64,000 nucleotides of DNA from Dirofilaria immitis (taxonomy: Eukaryota; Nematoda; Chromadorea; Rhabditida; Onchocercidae). The notes under the pieces are model-generated. The model was not told where the DNA came from. It searched no databases and saw nothing but the letters and a program-made list of their open reading frames with translations. Positions within the stretch are counted from its first letter, which is position 1. Each line of letters begins with the position of its first letter. The translations under genes and the position numbers were made by a program. Positions 35,689 to 48,693 of the stretch are shown in pieces. The stretch spans positions 1,612,001 through 1,676,000 of the forward strand of contig JAKNDB010000109.1 in NCBI GenBank assembly GCA_024305405.1, read 5' to 3'.

Positions 35689-38208
35689 GATCAGTACTGA
35701 AATTAGGTCTTCTCAACCATTCATTAAACAAGATGGATCTTTTGCAAACCTACTTTCAACACTTGAACTAATTGTAATGCGGAGAATTTAGCATGTTTGT
35801 TCTTCAAATATTTTCAGCAATAAGTTTGCTAATGAGATTATTATTGTTGCGAGTGTTTCAGTACAACTTTTTCATCCATCAGAAACTCCATCCATCTCTG
35901 CAGCAGAAGCTGAACTGCCAGAGCTAATAAAAAGGTTTTTTTTCCAAATTAGTTAGTTATTTGTTACAGCTTTAATTATTACGGACAAATTCAATAATTA
36001 ATCGCAACAAAGGAATATAATTTCTTTATTGCAATTAATTCCAGTGATTTAAAGGCACTCCGACATCTTCTTAGCATTTAACGATGAATTATTTTTTCAT
36101 ATTGAACTTTTTCGAGCTTATTTTCAAAGAGAGTTTCTCAATCTATTCAAGAATTGTTTATTATCGACGTTTCTCGAAAAAATTTATGCTTCTAATAAAG
36201 ACAACATTCGAAATCTCTCAGCAAATAATAGATTTCATGATTTCGGATCCCGAACTTTGGTTAGCACGTTTAGGAAAATACTGGCTTGCTATTTATGAAG
36301 TGAAATACTTGAGTTATGTCATCAACCGATATAGTTGTTGATTTGATCGCCACAAGGTAAGTTATCGTTAACATGCCATTTTTCTACTATCCACTCCTTC
36401 CATAATTTAATCAGTTGTTACATCGTCTTTATCGAGAGTAATCTCGCAATCTTCAGATCTCTTTGGACAATTTTCTTCAAAAATGTCAAATTCAATTGGT
36501 CCATGCCAAATTCTATAATCCCATCTTCATGCAGTACGATATGTATCTTGCAAATTACAAATGTTTGTATTTACAATACTAAAGTGGTTATTTCTTATTG
36601 TCTTTAGATGAGTGAGAAGGAAGTGTTCCCTGAATTTCAATCCTTAGTCGAATTGATCAAAAAATCCGTGATCGAAACTCACTCGATTGATCCATAATCT
36701 TGTTTGAAAAAAGGAAAGTGTTCTGTTCTTGCTACTATTTGATTTCACTCAATTCCTAATTACTATAAGAAGTTAAATTTAATATTCAGCAAATTTTCTG
36801 AGCCATAAATTAATCTTTCTGTTGATCGAGACAAAATTCGATCACAAATCAATATTAGTTTTTTCCACATTTCTCTATTTTCATCATTCATATTTTAAAT
36901 CCAAAATTGATTTATTGACATATTTGGTATTTTATATTTAAATCAAATGGTAATAAAAGTGACTAATATATTTTGTAGTAATTACTAAGAAATACGAATT
37001 ATTTTCTTAGTAATTAAAATTTTAAATAAAACCACAGTCCTAATTTCAAATATTTTTTAATCATAAAGATTCATTCATTTATTTCTTGTCGATGATTATT
37101 CAATATAGGAAAACGATCTGTTTCTGCATCTCTTGAGATTTATTACTCATCAAGTATAGACCAAATGAACAGTTTTTATTGTAGCCAAACAAACCAAACA
37201 TCAAAAGTCTTTTTCGGGACTGTTATCAGTGCTAAGAAGCAGTTAAATATATTTGGAAATCTGAACCATTTTCTTGCCTTTGAGCTTAATATTCTTAGTA
37301 AAGCTCTTATAAAGGTTTTACAGGAGTTTTAGTTGAATCGCTGCTTCCTTCTCTTTGTTCATTACTTCTCGAAATCTGAAATCCTTGTCAAGAAAAAAAA
37401 TAGAAAGATCGCATCAACAATTTTTCATCTTCTTAATGAAGATTCTATCTATTTCGGAATTTCGGAAAAATTTTAATATTCCTAACGATAGTATGCAGTT
37501 CACTTTACTGATTACTATTTGTTTAATGGTATCAAATTTACGAAACCATCTACAAAGTATTTCAAAGTATGCAAAGTTATTTATCTTCCATTCATACTCT
37601 AACTCTTTGTCGAAAAAGGTACAAGAAAGTTGCTGGAAATTTTTAGGAAATAATATTCACTTGAACGTTTCTTTACCATCCTCTTCGCACCAATTTCAGT
37701 CTGCCTCATCGCCTGTAGACAGAAAATCGAATGGTAGTTCAATAACTATAATAAGGTACGGTTCTCTTTTTCTGTTCTAGAAACTTTCAGTCAAATAAGT
37801 AGCATTGTTATTAGCAATAATCATAATCGCACAACAGCATTTTCAAGTTTATTTTCAGTGATGGTATTGAAAAGTAAGGCCGAATTTGAAAGGATCGAGA
37901 CGTAGTCTCAGTCACTTTTTAATTTCATTTTCTTTAGAATCTGTCATGATTTTTTTTTCAATAGAGAAAATACTATGTTCTTTTTATTATCAGATATTTA
38001 AAAATTCAATTATCCAATTTGTTGTCTTAAAGGCGATGCTTTACAAACAGATGGAGACTGTGATATTGCTTCAGAAAATTATCCCGTTATATAAAAAGAA
38101 TCAATCTAAAAATTCGGCTTCTATTATGAATTCTATTAAGGGAAATGATCGAGAATGGAAAAATAACCGTCCAAGCGATCGAAAGAATATTTCAATTGCT
38201 ATAAGGTG
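35689..38208 (+). pseudogene. Unidentified multi-exon gene, hydrophobic helix-rich, frame-disrupted
   Basis: I do not recognise this gene. Several segments between good splice sites read as leucine-rich, helix-like protein: 35689-35773, 35819-35934 (ETPSISAAEAELPELIK), about 36046-36356 (SDLKALRHLL and, in another frame, FFHIELFRAYFQREFLNLF), 36608-36699 (SEKEVFPEFQSLVELIKK), about 37197-37315 (KVFFGTVISAKKQLNIFGNL), 37322-37400 (VLVESLLPSLCSLLLEI), then 37,400-37,780 and 38,000-38,208 in mixed frames. The alternation of hydrophobic residues suggests HEAT/ARM-type repeats. Frame changes occur inside conserved-looking exons and resemble the homopolymer losses in neighbouring genes, so this may be an intact gene with sequence errors. 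A true pseudogene is the alternative. The intron at about 36.7-37.2 kb holds one copy of a dispersed repeat. Confidence 0.45.
36877..37032. repeat. Dispersed repeat, copy 1
   Basis: About 156 bp, closely matching 42923-43079 in the same orientation (by eye roughly 90% identical). Within it, TAATTACTAAGAAA and its reverse complement form 14-bp inverted arms around a short spacer at about 36979-37015. It lies in an intron of the unidentified gene. It has no coding capacity and looks like a short non-autonomous element. Confidence 0.88.
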
Positions 38209-38439
38209 ATAATTAAAGCTTTCTATTATCAAAAATGTTGAAAGCAGATTGCCAGCTTGGATATTAGACAAAGTGTATTGGCAAAAGAAAGAACAATACC
38301 TATGGTCGATAATTCCTAGAAAAAGTGATCAAAAAAAAAGTGAATAGAAATCAAGCCTTTAAAAATGAAAAGGAAATTGATTCAATCGACTTCAAGCCAA
38401 ACTGAATCCCACATAATACTAGACTAAAAAAAAATTCTG

Positions 38440-38780
38440 CTCAGGTTGCAACCTAAAGAAAATTACAAAATGGCAATGAGACAAAAAGATCTTGCGCTTT
38501 TTGTTATAAGAATAATGAATGTCCTTTAAACAACGAATAGAACGTTTGAAAGGTCAATGCTTGTCGTAACTCTCTTCAATCAAACATTAAACATTACGAC
38601 AAATAAATGCGACAAAATGAAACAATACTATACATATATGATATGCCAGAAAGTCTTACTTTTGTGCAAGAAAATTAAAGTAATCAATTCAAAGATCCAA
38701 GAATTTAAGGAGAAATTTTAACATTATTCGATATTAGTTCACAATATCCCTTATACTTAAAGATCTATAAATCGATTAAA
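38440..38780 (+). mobile_element. Decayed BEL/Pao-type LTR retroelement fragment (gag-pro junction)
   Basis: Three short motifs occur in the order found at the gag-protease junction of nematode Pao elements: a partial zinc knuckle (CAFCYKNNECPL, about 38493-38530), the linker RIERLKGQCLS in the next frame (about 38535-38570), and a protease-like LFDISSQ block (about 38724-38745; Pao elements usually read LFDxGSQ). The frame is broken by stops and shifts, so nothing functional is encoded. No LTRs, reverse transcriptase or integrase were found nearby. This is similarity judged by eye, so identity to the family is likely but not certain. Confidence 0.55.
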
Positions 38781-40571
38781 TCGAAGAAAAATAATTGAAT
38801 ATTGTCTTTTTGGTAATAAGAGACTTAAACAGTGTCTTAAATCAAAGCAAAAATTGGAAGAAAGAAAGTTATAAGAGAGAGATTTGAGATCTGAGATTAA
38901 TATGATAAGTAACTTGATGAACAAATTACAAGCAGTTAATTTAAATAATTGCGATCTATGTGATAGGATAAATTAAGGCCAGTTTTATGGTTTAAAAACT
39001 TATTGAAAAAAGCATCATATATTTATCGAAGCTGACTATTATCTTCAAATTCATCCAGCTAGAAAAGATCCAAAATCAAAAGTTAGGATTTTCCTTACGC
39101 CATACAAAATTTGAATCTGTGATAGCAGAAAGCGGATACATAAAATCCACAATCCTAATGCAGAGTATCAATACCACTAACGGTAGTTAATGAACTGAAT
39201 TACTGAATAAAATCGTAATGGTCAGAATGCTAAGATGAGTCTAAACATGCGAATCCGACGTCGTAAAAAGAGCTATCAGATTTGCGCCCAACACCTGTAA
39301 TTCGTGAATCATATATGTGGGATGAAATAAGTCAACAAGACAGAAGAAGCAAGTCAACAAATGAAAAAAATCAACAAAGCAATTGAAAAATGAAATCGGT
39401 AAAACTGCAGAATTAATGGAAGAAGATATGGTAAAATTTACGATACATTGAAAATTAATGACTATTGGCGTAATTGTTTTTATCGTATCAATTGTATCGA
39501 TCGATCTAGGAAACAACTGTGCTTACAAAACGCCGAATTCAAAGAAAACTTTTTGTTGTATCCTCGAAATTCTTTCTTCTGAAAATTTTTAATCTCCTCC
39601 AGTTGAGAATATCGGAAAAACTGAATATATTTTATAGAATATGGGTATGATGAGATAATCAAAGAATATTTATATGATAAAAATATCTTGGCATAATCAA
39701 GCTGTTAACCTTTACGCTATAATTAACATATTGTAAATTGTGTTACGCTATATGATATGATATAAATAAACTCTCCTTGCGTTACATTAATATATTATAA
39801 ATTATACTACTGTTAACTAAATAGAAAAAATTCCTTTATATTAGAGTTAACATGTTGTAAATTAATATTTTTTTAATTGTATAATGCTATATGATATAGA
39901 GTAAACATATTTTTATTATATAAAGAGTTAAAATAAACCAGAAAGGCAGAAGTTGAAAATGTAATGATTGCAGCGATCAGTCTATAACGATCAGTTAGTC
40001 GTTCAGAAAACTTTCTAAGTACTAGGAGCAGTTCTTCAATTGAAGAATAATTCAATTAAACTATTCTCGGAAAACCTAACGATCAATTTACTAATATTTT
40101 TATATAATTTTTAACTTTCACTAAGCAAATACGCTTGAGGAATTGATTTAAAATAAAATAATTTCTACAAATTTCGTGCACTATATTGATGAAAGACGAT
40201 CATTTTTGATATTTATGATGGAAAAAAAAGTTTAACTTTTCCGTCATATCCAAACGCAACGAATCCATTTTTATGAGCTTTCAATATTCCAATTTTCAAT
40301 AATTCGAAACATATATCCATCCATTCCCGAGCTGATATACAAAATCACTTTAACGACGAGCAGTACGACCAACTAGATTAATACAATTTTTTTATACTTT
40401 TTCATTGTCTCGAAAGATTTTTGAGTTCATTTGTAAATTGCGGATTTTTACTCAACATGTCACTTAAGGGATTAACGGAAAGAAGCTAATTGAAAACCGT
40501 AATAAATTGAAGTGTTTCGAATCACAATAAATCTCATCAAATGAATATGAATACCGTCATAACGAAGCTTC

Positions 40572-40574
<3 letters not shown>

Positions 40575-40607
<33 letters not shown>
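40575..40607. repeat. 33-nt poly(T) tract
   Basis: An uninterrupted T run, the longest homopolymer in the window. It could be the poly(A) tail of a retroposed sequence on the minus strand, but no recognisable body flanks it. Confidence 0.9.
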
Positions 40608-40613
<6 letters not shown>

Positions 40614-42922
40614 AGGTAGTCAATACGTCGTACAAACATCTATTTTTTAAAAATCAAATACTTATTCTTTAAAATTGGCGCCAAGTGTGACAGAAGATTT
40701 TTAATTGGTTATCATATATATCTATTGGTCTTTACCAAACGAAATTTATTGGAATATTTAGCATCGAGAAACTCTCACGATATTCGTAGCGAAATTTATT
40801 GAAATATTTAATTAAGTCTAATTCTTTTATTTCTTTATGAATGAGCCATTGATAGATAAGTTTTGTCTGAAATGATATATCTATGATATATTAATATTCA
40901 GCATTCTGTCAATTCAATTCCCAAATGATTGGGAAGGTAAATATATTATCATTTGATTTTGTTATTTTTACAAGAATAATCAATTTGCTTGTAATCTGTT
41001 TCACAATTATTCCACATCAATCAAGTATCTAGTCATTTAGTACCTGAATGAATTCAATTTTTCTGAGTGTTAAAGTTTACAGAACCAGTAAGTGCGATAT
41101 TTGATACTTACTGGGAATACTGTTATCTTCTCATTTACACATTTTATAGATATATAAACTTCTCCTATAATCTTATTAATTTTTCTAAATTCAAAAAAAA
41201 AAGTTTTCCAAGACCACGTAGTATTTTCATTTCACTTCCAATAATAATAAATATTACACGCAGAAATATTTACAAAAAATCTTTCACTGTGTACAATATA
41301 AATCATTTTGCAGTATGCTGCAAAATTATGCAAACAACTGTTCTGTTGTTGTTTTTGTTGTCAAAATTTTGCTATATTTGTTCCCAAATAAAAACTAACT
41401 TTCACTTTATAATTTGACTGATTCTTCTTTACATCCATTCCAAATTATCATTTTAAATTCATTCAGCTGTTAAAAAAAAAAAAAAAAGAAAAATTATTTT
41501 TATATTATATCTAAAATGTTGTAAAATTTCATTTTATTAATTATTACTATATCATCGTTGTGTATCATATCTCTCTAATTTATCCATGCTTATATTTACG
41601 TATATAGTAATCATGAAAATTTTTACCATATAAAAATGTTCTATAACAAATATTATGATATCGAATTAGAGTTATTGTAAAATTTCAAATGACATCATTA
41701 ATGATTAAATGATAGTAGTATCGCAAATTATTTTTTATAAAAATTTAAAAATTCATCAATGGTTCAAATAATTTACAAACAATTTCCATTTGTGCATAGC
41801 GTATTTCTATTTTCTATATTTGCTTTTCAATGAATATTTTAATTCATAATTTAAATAAAATGATATAATTCATTCGAGAATATCCTATTATCATTAACTA
41901 AACACCTATTTTATAGCATTTATTGATAGAGATTATGGTATGATTAACTATAATGAATGTTATTAGTGAACTATTAGCTTTTAAAGCTGAAAATCGAATT
42001 TACTTATTTAGGCATTAAATTTTTCAAAAGAAAACTTACTGCAATATAAAGGAGAGAAAGTTTACTTTATGCTCATAAATATAATAAAAATATTTCTCGA
42101 AAATTATAATAACGTTAAAAAAATTTTTACAATAAAAGGAAAAAAAAGAAATTAAAATCAAACGAATATTTCTTTGACAAATATTATTTTTAATATATTG
42201 CGACATGAAGAAAGATCAAATAGTGTCTTGTAAAATGATGTAAAAGTTTCGGAATTTAAAATTTCTTTTTTTCTTTTTTATACAAAAAAAAAAAAAAAAA
42301 GAATTAAAAGAAATATTTGATGAAAATTAGTAAAGATTGGTCGATAACAGTAAAAGGAAAGAGATTCTTCAATATTTGCAGCCAGTCGTCAGTTTAATGT
42401 AATGCTGCTGTATTTACTGTTTAATTGATATATTCGGTAGCGGGTTCATAAAGTCATCATCAATATTATCGTCATTATTATCACACATCATCATTATAAC
42501 ATTATTACTACAATTATTATGATCTCTATATCATTTTCATCGTTATCGTAAGCTTCTCTGGTAATTATATCTAATCAAGAGAGAGAAAAATGACAGCAGT
42601 GCACTATATTTGTTAATCCGAAATAATGCTCACCCTTATTAATCTTTGGTCACAATTTGTTACTTTTACATTTCATTCTCTTCGACATTCATTATCTTGA
42701 TGTTATCACTATCTCTCTGAATCTTTTATATTCAATTTTTCCTCTTTTATTAAATGATGCAATTTTGGATCACTTTCTATACTATTATAAATTACATCAT
42801 CCTCATAGTAATAGTTTGATATTATTATTGAAATTTTAGATAGCTTAAAACTTTTGAATTTTCAAGTAGGATTTAAAATTGGAATTGATAATGAAGTTTA
42901 ATTTGAATTAATATAATATAAT

Positions 42923-43079
42923 ATTTTCATCGTTCATGTTTTAAATCCAAAATTGATTTATTGATATATTTGGTATTTTACGTTTAAATTAAATTGTAAT
43001 AAAAGTAACTAATATATTTTGTAATAATTATTAACAAATACGAATTATTTTCTTAGTAATTAAAATTTTAAATAAAACA
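42923..43079. repeat. Dispersed repeat, copy 2
   Basis: Same orientation and similar length to 36877-37032, including the shared blocks ATCCAAAATTGATTTATTGA and CGAATTATTTTCTTAGTAAT. The internal inverted arms seen in copy 1 are partly degraded here, so copy 1 is closer to the presumed ancestral form. Confidence 0.88.
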
Positions 43080-43837
43080 TAATTATTTCTTAATAATTTC
43101 AAATTTCGAATGAAATTTATTACCCAAAAATTTTGTTAAACACTTCAAAATCTTTTTTATATAAATACAAATAGCTGCTAGTTCAATCGATCCTTCCTAA
43201 TTTTGTTGCCTTAAAAGTTTATGCAATATTATTCTTGTATGATGAATGAAAATGTTATAACATTGTTTTTAAACTTCCTCTTTTCTTATTTTTTTATTTT
43301 TTTTTCCCTTTTCTTCTTCGTAACCTTCTTTTTTTCTGAACCTTCAAATATTCATTTATTTTTGTCTCTTTCTCAAGGTACCTTTCTCATGCAAATATTT
43401 GCACCGTTATCATCTTATCATTTTTTCTCCTTTCTTGTTTTTTTTTTTCATTTCCTATTTTTAAAATAATTTCGTAAATGTTATTGATTCCATCGAAAGA
43501 CATTGCTCATTATTTTTCTTGTTTTTCGCCACAAAAAAGAAAAAAAACTAGCCAAAAATTCAATATATATTTGTTTAAATATAAATTCATCAGCCATAAA
43601 AGTTTCTAAATTTTTAATTTCATCGTGGATTAATGATAACCAATGTTTAGGCTTATGATTTGATAATCATATCACCTTTTCTAAAGTCTATTTCAAAATT
43701 TATTATTTAAAAAAAATCCTTCAAATTTAATCTTTTGACTGACTTTTTGCATGTTTTATTAAACTATGTAGTCATAGTGGAACAATGAAGAGTATTATTA
43801 AACAGTGTGATTTTTTTTTTATTTGCTGTGTTACTTT

Positions 43838-43912
43838 GATTTATGATTTGTAAAGTGATGCTGATTTATGATCTGTAAACTAATACCGATTTATGATCTG
43901 CAAAACTAATGC
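43838..43912. repeat. Three-copy 25-bp tandem repeat
   Basis: Units at 43838-43862, 43863-43887 and 43888-43912 each begin GATTTATGAT and differ at a few positions. It is a short minisatellite in non-coding DNA. Confidence 0.88.
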
Positions 43913-44606
43913 AAAGCGTTGATCGTAAAATACCATCCATATAAACCATCATTATAGTTTTTGGAATCATCAGAAATAGGAAGTATATGTTGGCAAACAT
44001 TTTGGAATGCATATCTGTGACATTTGCCCCTATCTTATTTCACTCAGTGGAGGAGGGAAAAAGTTTTTTAGATAGTAATTTTCGTCCTTTTATCTTCAAA
44101 TAGTTCTTTGTCCTTGTCATGTTTTGGTAATAGGGTAACTCCTTCATTCCATCCATCACTTTTTTTTCTTATTCTGAAATTCTGAACATTTGAAATTGCT
44201 CAAATTTTACAAAATCTCAATTTTTATCAACTTGTTTTCTGTCAAAAACATTTGAGAGAGAATTTCTGAGATAAATTCGAATTTTTAAATTTGATTATTT
44301 CATTTAAAAATTTTGATCTCATTTTGTCATTTTTATTACAGTTTTATCCGAAAATTTTCTGATTTCTAGGTAAGAGTTTTAATGGACTTATCTAGAAATT
44401 TAAAGTTGGAATAAATTCAACATCATTTGATAGAAATGTTTTGTTGTTTCATAGAGCATGATCCGTGAAAGCTGAATGGTGCAAGGATAGATTTCAGAAT
44501 ATGATGCTTCTTTATTTTTCGATTATGTTCGAAAAATTAGTATGTTTTATTTTTGATTAATCTTATGATAACATTGATGACAATCTATTTTAGCGTTGAA
44601 AAAGAA

Positions 44607-47600
44607 ATGAGTGCGAATGAATCGAGAATGCCGCTATCTGAAGATACTAAAATAGCACAAGTTTACAAATTAGATATCAAAGAATCGAACTGTAATGTGG
44701 TACAGTTATTTTTCTCTTCAAATTTGTATTTTCATATTTGTATTTAACTTCTCTGATTTATCCTTTACAATTTCTCGTTTACAAATCCTTCAATCAAATA
44801 AAATCTGTATGATGCGGGAACAAAATTTGATATAGAATCCTATTGATGATGTTTGATCTGATAGAGGTCTTCAAGTAAAGGAAAATTCTGGATTTCATGT
44901 ATTAGCTGATCATATTCCAGAAAACAAATTATTGATATCTAGGTCTAGCACCATCTATGGAGTGTAATCTCGTTCAAGGGGAGTTTGGGTGTAAAAATAC
45001 GTTACGAATAGTTATTCAAGTAACGCTAATAAAGAATTCTAAACTGGCTTCATATTGCTAAATTAACCTTGGATTAATAGAGACAATTTTAAAATAGCCC
45101 ACGTCATGTTTAAGTTTTAATTCCTAGCAACGATAGATGCAAAATTCTAGTTGATCGAGATTGCTTTATTAATTCATCCAAAATATATTATCAGCTAAAA
45201 TACTATTAATAAATTTAAGAAAGTTATAAATTATTTTCACGAAATCAATCATTTATACGTCATGCCAAGCTTATATATTTATAAAAATCTTCTTATAGGA
45301 TAAGTCTAAAACGGAACGTTTAATTGGGCTTACAAAGGAAGAATTGGAAAGTTATTCTAATGATCCATTTTGGAAAACGGTTAGGTAAATTTTTTTAATT
45401 AAAAAAATAACATTTAAACACGGATTAAATATGACTGGAAAATATTCTCAATTTTGATTAAAACTTATTTAAATGCAAACTAGAAAAGCAATCATTTCAG
45501 GTCTGTAATGTTTGTGCTTTTTGGGTCGCATGGGTTTTGATGTTTTAGCTGCCATATTGCTCATTTTATTTAGTCCAAAATGTACAATTGAAAAGAACCG
45601 GAATGGTGGCGTAAACATGTTAGTTATCAGGTAATCATATTCTTTTCAAAATTTCGCCTTATTTATTTATTTACTTTTTCAATAAAATACACATTAATAA
45701 AGTTAAGAATGTCTCATGTTTGGTTCAGAAAAATATTACTCATACAATTCAGGAATATCGAAATAATCACAATTCTATAATCAAGATTATCCTTTTAGAA
45801 TTTTGAAGATTTTCCCACTGCTCTTTCTCTCATATCTTAACTCTTTCCAACATTCTATAACTATTTATTTGTAAATATAGGCAAAATTCTATAAATAGAT
45901 TGAAGAGATGAAAAAAATGTATTATTAAAATTTTTTTCAAATAATTTCTTTTTTTCTGTTTTACCAATAACGTATAAAACTTCAGATATTTACACCTTCT
46001 TTCCATGATTCTGATAGTGATGGAATTGGTGATTTTAACGGAATCCGGATGAAACTGAATGATTTACGGAAAATTGGAATAAAAACAATTTGGGTAACAC
46101 CTGTAATAACTGTTCAAAAAGTTAGTGCTTCTAAAAAGTTCGATTTAGCAAAGCAGAATACGCATAAAGCTCAGAAAAGTGCTATTCAAATATTTTAATA
46201 TGAAGTTTTCTTTAAAGTTGATTGATTTTAAGAAATAATTCAGGATGATTTCATTCCTCTTGATGTGACTGATTTCACAAGTATCGATGAACGTTTCGGT
46301 ACAACGAATGATTTGAAAATGTTGATAGATGGAACACATGAACTAGAAATGTATTTTACCATGGATTTACCCATATCAATGACATCTACATCACATAAAT
46401 GGTTTAAAATTATTATCTATCTTGCTCATTAAATTAAATTCTAAAAATCCAATAACTTCTTTCTAATCGAAATTGAAACTATGCCGGCAAAGAATTTCCA
46501 GGAGAAAGATAAAGCGTGTTAAGTTAATGGATAAACTTCGAATAGATATATATCCTCCTTTGGAAAAAAATCTGATACCATTTACGCTTTAAAAAATCGC
46601 ATATGTTCAATTTTAGGTTCAAATCAGCAAAACTGATGGAGAATATGTTGATTATTATGTCTGGAAAGAGGCATCAGATGTAAAAGATGATCCAAATTAT
46701 ATTGCTGAAGAAGGCGAAACGAAAGCTTATCTGACTTATGAAGGAAAAAATCCAATATTAAACTGGCGTAATCCTGCCGTACGAGAGAGCATCTTTGAAG
46801 TAGCGAAAATTTTCTTGATATGGGAATTGATGGTTTCCATATAGACCATATCAGTCAATTAGTCAAACATCTACCGAAATCAGAGGTTACATTAAATTTC
46901 AATATAATGGAAAGAAACCATAGTTTTCAAAAATTTAGAATTCCAAATTTTTATAAAGCAAACTTACATTACTAAACTAATTAATTTACTCGAAATTACA
47001 ATTTGCTACATTCATTTCAAGAAATTTGATGTTTGGTAACCTTTATCTCAGACAGAGATCTCGAAAAATGTTACGTTTCTAGGCTCCTATGACTATGGAC
47101 GAGACAAATATATACGGAATAAAATTAAATTCCGATTTTGCTCATTTTATGTAAATGTAAATTAAGGGAGATGCTGCATTGAAGATGTTCAATGATTTCA
47201 TCGGAAGCCTACGAGATTACGCAAGCAATAATGAAACACTCGATAATCGAGAATTAGCTGTGTTCTCTTCTTTGAATGATTTGATCGAATTAAATGAATT
47301 AAATAGCCCCAAATACGGTTTATCGAATCTGACATATGCCATCGACAATTCGATTACGGAAATAAATAATGTTAGTTCTTGTCAAAATTATCAGTCTGTC
47401 GAAAACAAGATATGTTGAAACTTAACGCACACTTTTTTGATAGTCTATCGAATCACAAAAACGAAGCATTTATATTGAATTTTTAAACTTCCTAAACTAT
47501 TGCTTCTGTAGGAATCATGTCCTAATGGAATATCACAATGTTTACATTCTACACTTGTTGCATCATTCGAACGGTTCAATATTACACAACTTCCACACGC

Positions 47601-48693
47601 ATGGCAGTTCACGGATTATAACGTTTCCCGTCTCAGTACGCGATTCGATAAGGCAACAGCAATTTTGCTTACTTTTATACAGCTTTCATTACCAGGTGCT
47701 GTTGAACTGTATTATGGACAAGAATTAAATCTTGAAGATAGTACTGGTCCGACAAACAAATTTACTGGTTTGATGCAATGGAACAGCAGTGAATACGGTG
47801 GTTTCACAGCTGGCATTCAGAAACCATTCTTCTCTACTACGCTTAATTACAAAGAAGATAATTTCAAGGTAACACTACTCTTCCAGTCTTGGATTGTCAT
47901 AGCAATTTAACTAATATTCAAATCTTGCAAATCATAAGCCTTCCGTATAAGCGATGGAAGGAGCAGAATGACCCGATCATGGCCTACTTATATATATTAT
48001 ACTTCCAGGTAAAAGTCTTCCTATTTCTCTATTTAAAAATCGATCATTAAGCACTACGAGTTAAATAAAAATTTCTCTATATCGAATTGATAACTTTTTA
48101 TTAAATGAGATCAATTTAATTAAGATATCAATTCTTATATCATTCATGAAAGTTTAATTACTTCATCTATGCCATTCTACTAACAATCAAACTTACAGGC
48201 TCAATCTGATAGTCAACGTTCACCATTGAAAACAGTGAAAGCGATGGCAAAAATACGTCAACGTGATAATAATTTTGCACTTGGTGAAACTCAATTAGCA
48301 CCATTTTCTCAAGATGTTATCTTATTCAGTCGATTCCGTCAGCCTAGCAATGTTACTAGTGGCGGGGTAAATTTTTTAACGAATCAAAATTTATTCTCTA
48401 TAAATATATTGAAACATAAGTGAAATTTCTAAATGAAACTTATGATAAATGACTTAAATTATGTGTACCATGAAGCTTTGTGAATTTTTCAGGCTTACTT
48501 GATTGGTGCAAATTTTGGAATGTCCGATATTGGAATAAATGTAACATCAGTTTTGCCGGATAATTTTACAGCAACTAAAGGGGAAATCGTTATCGTCACT
48601 CCTAACGTTGATAAATATCAGCCTAGAAATAAAATAACACTAAGGGATGAAATTATTCTTGGTTCTAAACAGGGAATTGTTATCAAAGTTTAA
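44607..48693 (+). CDS. Heavy chain of heteromeric amino-acid transporter (4F2hc/SLC3A2 family)
   Basis: This is a type II membrane glycoprotein that pairs with SLC7 light chains and brings them to the plasma membrane (C. elegans ATGP family). Exons: 44607-44699 (start 13 nt after a TATTTTAG acceptor-like site), 45299-45384 (GLTKEELESYSNDPFWKTV, the conserved pre-membrane segment), 45501-45630 (single membrane helix, then EPEWWRKHVSYQ), 45986-46101, 46244-46401, 46617-46885, 47167-about 47400, 47515-47868, about 47939-48008, 48199-48366 and 48493-48693. The ectodomain follows the alpha-amylase barrel (SDGIGDFNGI, DDFIPLDVTDF, LPGAVELYYGQELNL) and is expected to be catalytically inactive, as in the family. 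At least five single-base losses break exons at 45518-45522, 45543-45546, 45591-45594, 46621-46623 and about 46816. The splice phase around 47.4 and 47.94 kb is unresolved. It is convergent with the FIC gene. Confidence 0.9.

Larger units (their letters stand above)
38781..44606. other. Repeat-bearing gene-poor region
   Basis: About 5.8 kb with no supported gene. It contains a 33-nt poly(T) run, a second copy of the dispersed repeat and a three-unit 25-bp tandem repeat. The part at about 38.8-39.7 kb could be further decayed retroelement sequence, but I saw no motif there. Open frames such as 41067-41417 (+) and 39241-39516 (-) are low-complexity translations of AT-rich DNA. Confidence 0.55.

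Noticed and set aside
39241..39516. 91-codon minus-strand frame, considered as a retroelement envelope-like segment
   Set aside because: The hydrophobic runs arise from AT-rich DNA. No diagnostic envelope or integrase motif is visible on either strand, so it was not added to the retroelement call.
41067..41417. 116-codon open frame on the plus strand in the gene desert
   Set aside because: Its Phe/Ile/Tyr/Asn-rich composition is what AT-rich DNA yields by chance. No motif or exon structure was seen.
44607..48693. Transporter heavy chain considered as a pseudogene
   Set aside because: The breaks are all single-base losses, mostly in homopolymers, with full conservation on both sides and intact splice sites. 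The same pattern affects unrelated essential genes in the window, so sequence error is the simpler explanation.
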